Shown here piece after piece: positions 53,900 through 64,000 of a DNA stretch of 64,000 nt. Numbering within the stretch: the first letter of the stretch is position 1; each line of letters begins with the position of its first letter. Under the pieces are notes generated by a model. That model ran no database searches. It was not told the origin of the DNA and worked only from the letters and a program-made list of their open reading frames with translations. The stretch is from Isoetes taiwanensis (Eukaryota > Streptophyta > Lycopodiopsida > Isoetales > Isoetaceae), in contig JAJEKV010000057.1 in the NCBI GenBank assembly GCA_021234155.1, forward strand, positions 1,354,300-1,418,299, given 5' to 3'. Both the position numbers and the translations under genes were made by a program.

Positions 53900-55264
53900 C
53901 CAACAAACTTTATTTCATTATCCCTGAAGTTCTTACAATCAAGCTTATCAAACAAAAGCTTTTATTCTATATCTACAAGCTGACACACTAAAACCAAGTT
54001 TCTAAGTAAGCTTGGCACGCACAAAACATTTATAACGTTTATAGCTTCCCCATTCAAATCAAAAATTTCTAAGACTCTAGAACTCTCAATCTTCTGCAGC
54101 TCTCCATTGCCCACTTGCACATATCCTCCTTTCCTTTCATAACTTTCCTTGAGTAACTATCGAGAGGTGGCTATTGTCCTCTCAGCCCCACTGTCTAATA
54201 TGAGAAAAACACTGTTAGCTTTACTATAATTTTCAGAAATTGGTAGAGCTTGATTTACCTCTTCATTTTCACCTGGTTCTTTTTGCTCTTCAATTACTTC
54301 CTCTGCAACGTTCACAGCAGATGACCATCTACCTCTTCCCCTATCAACTAATAATTACACCTCTTCCTCTTCCTCTTTCTTATTGATTGTTTTGGACTTG
54401 AGCGCTTAGATGTAATGTGCCCTCATCCTCCACAGTTGTAGCACGTGGCCTCATCACTAGGACAATTTATTTTCAAGTGCCCTATATATTGCAATTATAG
54501 CAAGGTCCAACCATTTTTTAGTCACTCTTTCCTTTTCCTCTAATACTCGTGCTGCTGCCACCCCTTAGCTTTGATTTTCAAGAATATAGAATCTCAGAGC
54601 TTTCTTCTCCTTCCTCCAATATGAGACCCTTCTGCCCCAACTCTGTTCTCACCATTTCTTCAGCCTCCTCTCTTGTTTTAGCCACATTTCTAGTCAATAC
54701 CAATATTTGATCAAACTGTGATACTGCCCTAGACATAATCAATACTTGATGTTTTAGTGTAAAAGTAATGCCTTCTGCCTCGGGATCGGCTAGTATGTTA
54801 TCTAGCTTGTCAAAAAAACCAGTCACATTTTCATCTTCACGGAGCTTTATCTTACTCAACTCACTTTCCAAAACATCAATTTGAGACGAAGATACTATTA
54901 CTGACCTTTGAGTTGATTATGCCCCGAGCTTCTTTTCTCTCCTTTGATAAGGATCTTACTCCATTACCAGGCCCTCCTGATGTATCACCTCCACTCTGCT
55001 TGTAGCAGTCGTTTCTACAATACTGCAAATTGCTTCAGCACTGGAACTAGCACTTTTGATGTCAGCTGGTGTGACCTGATTAATCCCTTCGATTCTATCC
55101 ACGAGCAACTCCAATTGGTTCTCAACACCTAGAACTTTTATCATCTTCTCGTTCCACACTTGAAAGCCCAGTCTGCCCTTGATAAACTTCAATACCGGCT
55201 AATAAGGAAGCTCCAAATCTGGTCGACATCCTCCCCTTGATCGTAATATGCTCTGATACCAATT
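53900..55264 (-). pseudogene. Decayed Ty1-copia: primer-binding site, gag, protease start
   Basis: The primer-binding site TGGTATCAGAGC is on the minus strand at 55261-55250, two bases after a CTTCA that would end the 5' LTR at about 55264. Gag follows: GLVMEIHQ-side and MKFIKGRLGFQVWNEKMIKV (frame-broken), then MESELSKIKLREDENVTGFF (54871-54578). Degenerate zinc knuckles with CYNC and ATCYNCGG lie near 54420-54500. The protease-type LDSGAERTIATS (54198 downward) precedes VLCVPSLLRNLVLV near 54000. Stops are frequent; integrase and RT were not found. The 5' LTR start was not identified. Confidence 0.7.
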
Positions 55265-57197
55265 GAAGATACAATTGTGTTTTAAATCCAATGCTCTACG
55301 GACCATAAAAAAACATTGTTTACATGGGATCGAACATATTACTGTTCCCTGGGTTTACAAGCATCGACACCTCTGCAAACTATCTGCAAATGGTTTCATA
55401 AATCTGACACCTAGTCCCTTCGCCGTTTCAAATTCTTTTCTAGGAAATAAAATATATTCTTTCTAATTCTATCATGAGCACATGTCAGTCATTTTTTACA
55501 TTGCCATGATTACTTAATTTATATTGTATACTTATTCACATGCAAACAAAATGATCCAACCATGTATACTATAACATTAAAATAATTATATGTATTAGTA
55601 TGACAACTCAACCTTCCAGTTTATGTTCACAACATACCAAAACATAATATCAAATGTGAAACCTAGCTTTATCACACAAACAAAACTTCTACTCACGGGA
55701 GCTCCCGGTGAATCCAAGATATATCATGGACTTGGATCTACTGAATGACATGGATGCTACACTTGACTTCATCCCCTCATACAAATAAAACTTCTAAACA
55801 TGACTTTACTCCCTAAAAAACTTATAAACTCGAGTCGCCCTCTGATATCTTTCACCACTTTCAAATCCTTACAAAGACCTCAAACAATAGAGTAGCTTAA
55901 TATTAGAAGACACATACATGAAATGCAAAACATAGCTTAGAACTTCCCATCGGGGGGAGGAGGACTTGACTACTACTAAGCCTTTACAGAATCAGCTTGC
56001 TTTTCTACATCCGACCTTTCAATGCTTTGTGCCTATTCCACGTAATCCAAGCCTACCTTACTGCTAGTTTTTCTTCTTCTTTTAAATTGAGTTAACCCAT
56101 ATTTTTCCTGATTTCTACCTATTTTTGTGTCACAACACGTCTGGTAAATCAATTCTTTGTCGTTGGATGTCTATAATCTTGCATCAATGGCCAAAAATAC
56201 TAGAAAACCCCAGGAAATTACCTTGGTCTATGATCGATATCTCTTTTCCTCGCTAGTGTAGATGCATTTTGGGCGATTGGGGGTAGATCCTAGATGCTCA
56301 TGCTTAGAGTTTTTTGGCAATGCTAATGCAGTTACTCAACAGTGTGCTAGATTTGATGGTGCATGCACAGTACCTTGTGACCAAATAATGTGATGTTCCT
56401 ATCCAATGCATATTTGCATTCCAAGGTGCTTATAAGCTCCATTATCGAAGTTGTCCATTGATATTTTATCTAAAGGGCTATTATATTTTATTGATGCATG
56501 CGTATTTTCTTGCATGTCTAGCAAAACATGTTCGTAATTACTAGTAGTCTATAGACTATCCGATGAATTACATAGTTAAGCTTCAATTCCTTGACATAGT
56601 ATGTAGGGAGGACTCTGAAAACGTTTTGCATTGCCTGAAGGCTAATACAATGCAATTACTTTATGTTACCACCTATAACTTAAGGATAGTATATGAAATT
56701 TTCTTTTTTTATTTTATTTTTATTCCAACTTAAATTATGTTGCAAGATTTCGGAACAAGTAATTAATTCGTCTCAACCGAAGGTGAAACTATCCTTGGCA
56801 GATGTACAACAACTATTGCGCTTTGAAAAAGCCCTAAGCAAAGTTTGAAACAATATCACGAGACATCTTCTCTTGGAATATCATAATTGGGGCTTATATG
56901 TTCAGTTAGAGGCATTCAAACCTATTTTTGACAAAGTGCTTAAGAGAATAAAGTTTTCTAGAACGATATGGTAATAACTTATGGTTAATATAGGAGCTTG
57001 CTTGACCCATGGAGATAGATGCACGTCAAACTGTTAGACATTTGTTCTAAAATGATGTAACCCTTTTTAAAGGCAAAATTAGTATATCATGTATTGGTGA
57101 GATTGTGATTTGAGACATGAAAGTGCCCATGTGCATTTGGTCCTTAATAGAAGGACTTAAATTAGGCAAATCATTCATCATTAATGGAATTCCAGCA
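55265..57197. other. No gene recognised
   Basis: A/T-rich. The part next to 55265 should hold the LTR of the copia above, but its outer end could not be located. Nothing else is supported. Confidence 0.4.
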
Positions 57198-57297
57198 GTC
57201 ATTACCATAAAGACAAGCATTCCCTCCAAGATCAAAACAATTGTTTAGTCATTACCACCGAGACAAACATTCCCTCCAAGATCAAAACAATTGTTTG
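57198..57297. repeat. 50-bp tandem duplication
   Basis: GTCATTACC..GAGACAA(A/G)CATTCCCTCCAA then GATCAAAACAATTGTTT occurs at 57198-57247 and 57248-57297 with a few differences. Confidence 0.8.
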
Positions 57298-57319
57298 ATC
57301 AAAGTTGATATAATTCTTC

Positions 57320-57440
57320 ATACCACAGGGACCCTACAACGGGCCATGGGACGGGTCTAAACATATTGCTCGACTCTGGGCGGTCTCAAACTCGAGACAT
57401 ACATGTTCTAAAACTAGTGTGCCAAGTGGCAAAGTTTCTT
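57320..57440 (-). repeat. SINE-like remnant, second copy
   Basis: The minus strand has TTTGCCACTTGGCACACTAG (A-box-like head) and, about 40 bp on, GTCTCGAGTTTGAGACCGCC (B-box-like), then CCAGAGT. The same order and the GTCTCGAGTTYGAGAC core occur in 6850-7104. Confidence 0.35.
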
Positions 57441-57695
57441 GCGTATAGCATACAAGTATTTAGCTTTGATGTCTGATGCAGATTCTCAAAATTCAAATTC
57501 TTCTGCAAGGTCTAATGAGAATGTGGCAGGGCCAAGTGCTAGAGGGAGGCGCTTAGGAGGGAAAGAGGGTGCTAGGGAAACACCTATTTCCCCTAAAAAA
57601 AATTTCAAAAGCGCGATCTTGCAAAGCAAGGAGAGGAAATAAGAGAGAAGACAATTAGAAAAAAACATATAGAAAAGATATCAACGTGTTTGTCT

Positions 57696-58134
57696 ATTTT
57701 TTTTTTTTTTTTTGAAGAACGACAAACTTTATTAAAACCTCAAGCCAAAAGCCAGATACAAATGCAAAGGCGGGAATAAAACTTCAGATGATAATCATGA
57801 TCCACTGAATAGAACCACCAGCCTATGCATAAGACAACACACTCAAATAGAACTCAAATATCAACTGTCGCTTGGCAGGAGCAAGCGAAGAACAATGGTA
57901 GGCCTTAGCGATTCTAGCTTGTGCGTCCTGGAGGACTACTGCAGGGGGAATATCCAAACCCTGAAAGATACACAATCTTCTGGACACAATCTTCTGCGCT
58001 TCCAGATGGACCACAGCAACCATCCTGATGCCAAATGAAATGCTTGACTCCGCACCTTATTCCAAGTAACCGGATAAATAGCCAGAAGCACTTGTTGACT
58101 TGTCAATGTCAACGGGCATATCTTTGCTTGCACG
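57696..58134 (-). mobile_element. 5'-truncated LINE with 10-bp target duplication
   Basis: GTGTTTGTCT flanks it at 57686-57695 and 58135-58144. The minus strand encodes LTSQQVLLAIYPVTWNKVRS, AFHLASGWLLWSIWKR and, after a frame change, ARIAKAYHCSSL, then a 3' untranslated part ending in a run of about 18 A. Same family as 2894-3545 but truncated further in, so only the last about 100 residues of the polymerase remain. Confidence 0.85.
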
Positions 58135-58395
58135 GTGTTTGTCTTTATGCCTGATGACATTTATCAACTCTTCCAGCAACGTGTCACAAATGAAAAAATG
58201 GGTCGTTGAAATTGAAGGACAGTAAGGGCAAAGCTATAGTACTCAATTGATCTAAATTGATGACTAATTTAGCGATATCTATCTCTATTGCATGAGAGGA
58301 TTGGACTATGGAGATTGTGGCGGTGCATGAGTGTATATATTTGTGTGTTTTTTCATTTTGTATATTGGAACAGTTTGTCAGCAGGCTGATTGCTG

Positions 58396-58450
58396 CCACG
58401 GTTTTTCCCTCGAAAACCCTTCGAGGCGGGGGTTTTTTAATCCGGGTAGT
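58396..58450. repeat. About 55-bp dispersed repeat
   Basis: GGTTTTTCCCTCGAAAACCC then GGGGGTTTTTTAATCC matches the inverse of 40793-40845 with small differences. Element identity is unknown. Confidence 0.55.
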
Positions 58451-58671
58451 AATCCGTTTGCTGCGCTTTTGTATTGGGTCCCATAGACCGATTGGTCTCC
58501 GTGGACGATAAAAATACCTTCCTTCCTTACTTCCTAAGAAGCTTTGAATGGGAACATCTATGTGACGGTCATTTTGACTATAGGGTGGGTAAAGGGTCCA
58601 CAACTTCTTCAAGAATAGAACAGAACACAACAATGGCCTAGAATTGACTTCTTCAAGACAATGGCCTAGAA

Positions 58672-59515
58672 TTGAGAATCGTCACATACATGAGGAAGGA
58701 GATCTTGCATTTCATGTCACAGACAGCTCTCAATCACTTGTAGAACTTTGAATGAGTTGAGGAAATTGTCCAATAAGTTCAATGATGCCATCCTGCTACC
58801 TTGGGTGTGATATATCATAAATGGATTGCTGAAGGGAGTTTAAAGGAGGGAGTTCATGAAATGTGTCCTTATAAAAGTACCTTCCTTCCTTCCTTCCTTC
58901 TTTAGGCTAAAGTTTGACACATATAAGAAAATGAGCAGGTTCGTTATGTTTATCTGATGTGGAATAATGACACTATCACGAAGTTCCTCAATGTTGCGCC
59001 TCAGATCATAGATGTTGAGAGCCCCAGGATAGTTTATTTTATCAGGCCAAGCCATAACACTCTTTTTGCTATCTTTGAGGGGCTTGATTTTAGGCCAAGA
59101 CTATATATGGGAGTCTATGAGGATGAATTTGGAGTTTCTAGTGTTGCGAGCATATTCGAATGTCTCAAGCTCTCATTTTGCAACCAAAATTTATCGGTCT
59201 AACAATGAGCTTGATGAGGAGTTGGAACTTTATTTCTATGGTGACCATCCTCTTTAGGTCCCTGCATTTCCTAAAAATGCTGAGAAGGTGGTCGCCTCTG
59301 AATCAAAACTATGGTTAAGAAGATAAGGTATGAATGGAGACTTCTTAATGAAGAATCAGGTTGCTACAACTTCTTATCTTGTAAACAAGTTCTGCCCTTT
59401 AGATAATCTCGTGCTCAATTTACAGTTGTTTGGAGCTCTTACTATAGCAACCCTTCATTCTCAAAGACACCTGCTTATGAACATGACATCCGTTTCTTGC
59501 TTTATTGCATATGGA
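58672..59515 (+). pseudogene. Decayed relative of the transposon's methyltransferase-like gene
   Basis: Segments in several frames match the last exon at 16398-14858 in order: YMRKEILHFMSQ (LKKEILHFIADQ), YHKWIAEGSLKEGVHEMCPY (HHKWVQEGILKEGVHGNMPF), IIDVESPRIVYFIRPSHNTL (DVETYWILCFVRPEHNLL), LYMGVYEDEFG (VFVGIYEEETG), LDEELELYFYGDHPL (PDEDLDLRLYGDHPR), SYLVNKFCPLDNLVLN (FYLVDKLCPQGNIVLD) and YEHD. A (CCTT)n tract at about 58880-58902 interrupts it. Neither terminal repeats nor a transposase were found around it. Confidence 0.7.
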
Positions 59516-62500
59516 CAGACGATTAGAGACATGGGAGGGGCACATGCAAAGCATCACAACCCATTTTTGGAGGGGGTGGCAGAAACATTAGAAACTACTC
59601 TTGTTGAGACTCCTATTGATGTGTTTAAGACCCAAGCAGCAGAGTATGCCACGCAAATCTTGAGGTTTTTGGTGAAAGTTAGTGAAAGTGGTCATGCTAT
59701 AAATGCCTACCTCATGTATATTATGGTTGTAAAAAATGGATGTACAAATTTGGTTCTAAGAAGTGGCGCTCTTTTAGATAGATCGTGCAGCCATGCTATT
59801 TAACTACTGATTTCCCTTTCCCTGAAACGAACTAGTGCAATTTTATTGATGGTTTCTTTAATATTTGAATTTGATTGACACCATGTTGCTACTTTTTACT
59901 TGTATTTTGGTGCTATTTTATTTCAAATGCATTACTTTTTATGTGTTTTCTCTAGTTCTTCACAAATGGTGCAACTTCGAGCACTCGATGTCTACAAAAA
60001 CAAGAAAAATCATGAAATTTTCATATTTAATAAAATTTTGCTTCTTATGAAGAAGAGAAGAGGCAAATTGCTGAGCATTTTACTGCAACTTGTACCACTT
60101 GCAATGATGGCATATGCATAGATGCAGTGGCAAGAGAAGACACAAGGCAAAGACACATGTTATGAGAGATACTCTTTGTCTTATTAATTAAAAGTGATAC
60201 ATTTATATTATTATTTGGGACCTTATATATTATTATTCATAGTAACATCAACACGTACTTATTAAGTGATGTTGCAATGGTTGACAATAGTTTGAAAGAA
60301 AGTTTTCATAGAAAGCGAGCTCGTGGTAGCTTGGGATGTGATTTATACTTAACTCTAAAAAGGCAAGAATCTATTCCCAAGATCAGGGTTATGATAATGA
60401 AGAACACAATGGTCATAAAGGCAGATAGTAGTTATGAGTTGCCCTCTTCAAAGAGTCCAAAGGGTTGGAGGTTGTCCACACACACAAGGCCTAGTAATGG
60501 GTCGGCTTATTGTTAGCAGCAATTAAAGGCAAATACACAATATATAAAGTCTTACACAATATATAAAAAGATGCTTGTTATAGATTTTACAACAAGGCAG
60601 TTTTGTTTTTTTTTTTTTATGCAACAAACAAGTATCGTTTTCTGAGACAGATGAACGCGTCGATCGATGATGAATCTCTTTTTTTTGGGTCAGAGAGGAG
60701 GGCACTGGCAGGGGCCGATTTGATATCCCACAAGAGTCGGGTGGAAAATTAAATGCAAGGCGCGTCTCTGAATCCACGCGCTTGTACAGCCCAACTCTGG
60801 CAGATCTGGCATTATAGTGCAAATATAAGAATAGGGCGATTGCTTGACGTCTGATGGATGGGATGTCCTATGTCTTCATTTACTCATCTCGTTACTACAG
60901 CTCCTCATCAATGCTTGCATTTAAGACGCAGATAAGCATTCAATTCTTCAGATTGCATTCAATTCGTGCGGATCTACGCTTGGACTCACGGCTTCCACTT
61001 TCTATCAAGTCTGCTGCAGCCTTTTCAATTGCAGACAAAAAATGTGAAGCTTTTCTTTCCCATCTACCTCCCACTTTCACTTTGATTGGTTTTGCTTGTA
61101 AATTTTATACTGCAGAGACTTGGTGTGACAAAATCCCAGATTATTAATTAGCTACGCACCACCTGCAGTTTCGTTCCCATGCCCTTTGTCTTGTAGACTG
61201 TCTGATGACAAATGTTTATGGCCAATCACTGACCCATTTCTAATCCCATTTATAATGGTTTTATCTGATATACAAAAAATTTTCACCTCAGCGGATTCTT
61301 CTCTCATTCAATATTGTCATGATAACAACAAAATATCATCCAACCTCTTGAACATGGCCCTATCAAATGGAAATTTTCTAATGAAGACAGGTGTGATGTG
61401 GGATATACGACATATGTAAGAAATACTAGTTTATTTTATTTTATTTTATTCTCTTCTATCTCCTCCTCGTCTTACAATTGTTACTTCTTACTCTCCTCCA
61501 AGGTTTTCACAATTTAAATATACGGGACCTATAAAGTGATTGATACGAATGGTAGTCACATGGTAAAATGGCTCAAGATTGTTTTAGGAAAGGTGTACCA
61601 TAAGTGAACCGCTTAAGAATTATTGTGGACAAAGAAACTTTGAAAAACAAAATATTTCTGGTAATTAAATTGCATGGCTTAAAATCTTTTGATTTGAGTT
61701 ATTATACATATTTTATTGAAAAAAATAGGATAAATATAGTCCATAGGATCTAACCACAAAGTGGGCCTATCTATAAATAATAAGGGTCACTTTAATTCCC
61801 TATTTTATGAACCAGATTGGATGCTCAAGATTGAACCCAATTTTTTCATCCACTTTATTCAATGGTTTAGATTGAAACAATAACTTTGTGTTGACCCACT
61901 ATTGAAAACTTTCATCCATTTTACTATGGTCCACCATTTGACCATGGTTCAATATTGGTGACCCTCCCCTACCTAGGATTGGAAGATTCTGAGCAAAAAA
62001 AAAATAGCCTCGGGGATCCTTTGCTTGTCACCAATACAGGTTCCCTATTCCCTCCATTTTCCCTTCTACACGTGTGTCAGCTACTTCTTAGTCAATCTCG
62101 CCAGTGTTGATATCGCTGTTGTCAAAACCAACACCATCCTTTAGGAGTCCCCTTGGATATTCAATGTTTGGGAACCCCAGGGATATTTCTTCCATCGAGA
62201 TCCCTTTCGAGTCATGATATTACGTAGGTGAAATGTCGTACGTGACACAAGTCAAGTACTTTGAAGGACATCCTATACATCGAACCTCTGGGCACATTGC
62301 GAGCGTCTAAGCTCATATCTTTTTTCTGGGATCTCCATTTCAGATCCGGTCGGACGGGATCCCATTAACATCCTGTCCGGAATCACGTAAAGTTTGATCC
62401 TAGGGATTCCTGTGTCTATCAATCTGATCCTGGACTCTGAGATACCACCATGAGCATCCCATACGTCAATATCTAGGAGTAGAGTCCCATTTGATGGCAT

Positions 62501-64000
62501 CTATTTTGGAACTTGGAATTTGTGGTTTATTCTTTCATCGAGACTCACTCTTAAGTTCGGGAGTATATGCTAGCAATAGTTTTGAATCCATGCTAGCGAC
62601 GCGATGCACACGGTCTAGTTTCTTTGGATCGTCGATCTATATGCAACGCGCGGTGCATCATCTTGGCTTGTGCTCAAAATTTACGGTCGCCTACTTTGAA
62701 TGTCTATCCTGGCATCCAAATCACGATCCAAAGAAACTTTGAGCCAATCAGGTTTGATGAACATTGGGATTCAAACTTTTGAACAAACAACGTAATATTA
62801 GAGTTGATGTTAGTCGTCCCCGTATCTGTCTCCTCCATTGGATGATAGATGAAACATCATATTACTTCTCATATCCCAATTAGGAACAAGCGAAGTTGGA
62901 AGTTATTCTTTGAGATCCCCTCATTAAAGGGGAATTGATCTCAGCAGCCTGTCGGCGATGATCAAAGTAAGATCCCCACCTTATTCTATTATGATTGACC
63001 AGCATCATATAATATATATCAGAAACGAGAATAATTGCTAGTTAGCCACGTGCACCTGTCTACCTATCTCTCCTGATGCATCCATTGATGGGGTGTATGC
63101 AGGTATCATAAGTATATGGTCGTCATCCATATTTATAAAGGATATTCCTAAAGAATATTCTAAGAACCTTTTAGAATGTTCTAATAATATTCATTGATAA
63201 CTTCTAGAATATTCTCCAGAATGCAAGGCAAAAAATTAGCATAATTTCTAGTTTATCTTAAATATCTTGCCCCTCCCCCAAAAAAAAAAAAGCCAAAACT
63301 AATTGATCTTAGAATTGCAGCTACTTCAATCAATCCCTAAGCAGTCTGATCAATCCAGACCAAGCATTTGGCATTGCCAAGCTGGTACTTGATGTCCTTG
63401 CTCTTATTAATTTTATTCCACATAGTCAAATAGAATCTAGTGGACTTGGATTACTAAATCATGGAACGTGTATACTGCATGCATAGAACCTTGGGTATTT
63501 ACTTCACACTAGATCATATATATGTTCCAAGAAAAGCCTTTTAATGCATCTATGTAATGGAGCATGAGAAGCAAAACATGGATGCATCCACATTAAACAA
63601 GGTTTAAAATGAAACGCACTTATTTAAGAAGTGTATTTGAAAGATTCCTTTATAAAAATTGAAAACTTAAAAAAAAACAGACAAAATAGGGAGCAAAATA
63701 GATTGTTGAGCACTTATCGTTCGAAACACCCCAAAAAAAGTAACATTTTTGAAACATTTGTATTTAAAAAAAAAAAATGCTTGTTTTAAGGAGAGAAACA
63801 TTAGTTTTGAAAACTCAATAAGTTCTTAATGTTAAAAACAGAAGGAAATATAGTTTGATAGTTTGTATTTTTGGATGCTTTTTTTATTGACCTACCCAAT
63901 TTCGCGACGCTCCAGCACCGGCTCAGCACCTATTTTCAGCTTTTTCTCGTGACGTGAAGGACGCCCTTCATCATTCTTGAAGGACGCCCTTCATCATTTT
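59516..64000. other. No gene recognised; microsatellites and short repeats
   Basis: (TTTTA)n lies at about 61429-61450, with A or T homopolymers at 60605 and 63280. A cluster of GAATATTC/GAATGTTC dyads lies at 63140-63225. GAAGGACGCCCTTCATCATT occurs twice near the right edge (about 63955 and 63980). Open frames at 60854-61147 and 62491-62742 lack recognisable domains or splice support. Confidence 0.45.

Noticed and set aside
58184-58633. 149-codon minus-strand frame
   Set aside because: Overlaps a dispersed non-coding repeat and shows no recognisable domain.
1-64000. tRNA, rRNA and snRNA genes
   Set aside because: Only tRNA-like box motifs in SINE-like repeats were seen; no complete cloverleaf or rRNA segment was recognised by eye.

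Overview
The window is plant nuclear DNA. It has spliced host genes, LTR retrotransposons primed by initiator-Met tRNA, LINEs, SINE-like pieces and a MITE. Two host genes are well supported: the N-terminal exon of an AAP-type amino-acid permease at the left edge (minus strand), and a complete nine-exon gene for a plastid-type VanY/M15 D,D-carboxypeptidase at 41.7-45.4 kb. The carboxypeptidase fits a land plant that keeps plastid peptidoglycan genes, and the large repetitive intergenic space fits a seed-free plant such as a fern. The species call is inference.

Layout. 0-11.4 kb: permease exon, then repeat-rich DNA with a 5'-truncated LINE, a tandem duplication holding a 321-bp MITE with an empty-site comparison, SINE-like remnants, and a 586-bp solo LTR with a 5-bp target duplication. 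11.4-40.0 kb: one nest of elements. A Ty1-copia gag (11.4-11.77 and 39.48-39.66 kb) is split by a Ty3-gypsy element 'M' (minus strand, 11771-39470, LTRs of about 1.66 kb). Near the 3' end of M lies an inverted, 5'-deleted relative 'P' (13.46-27.94 kb, plus strand). The integrase/chromodomain region of P is split by an 11,190-bp terminal-inverted-repeat DNA transposon (14253-25442, 4-bp AAAT duplication). 41.7-49.5 kb: host carboxypeptidase gene and a poorly understood small spliced gene. 49.5-64 kb: mostly decayed repeats, including a minus-strand copia, a second LINE and a decayed relative of the transposon's methyltransferase-like gene.

Two systems deserve attention. (1) Gypsy element M has three long open frames between its 5' LTR and gag. 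The first ends in a complete 99-residue histone H3 fold with no indels, so a retrotransposon appears to have captured histone H3 as the C-terminus of an extra protein. (2) The 11-kb DNA transposon carries a divergent gene pair. One is a ParB-like plus DNA-methyltransferase-like gene; the other is a DUF8039-type protein followed by a DUF7869-like transposase. Each first intron is packed with 22-bp palindromes built on GGCGC/GCGCC. At its right end are three paralogous genes that each encode exactly 80 residues, two of them behind a duplicated TATA promoter.

Most element genes carry frame breaks. The H3-fusion frame, the 448-residue frame, gag and the three 80-residue genes are open as read here.
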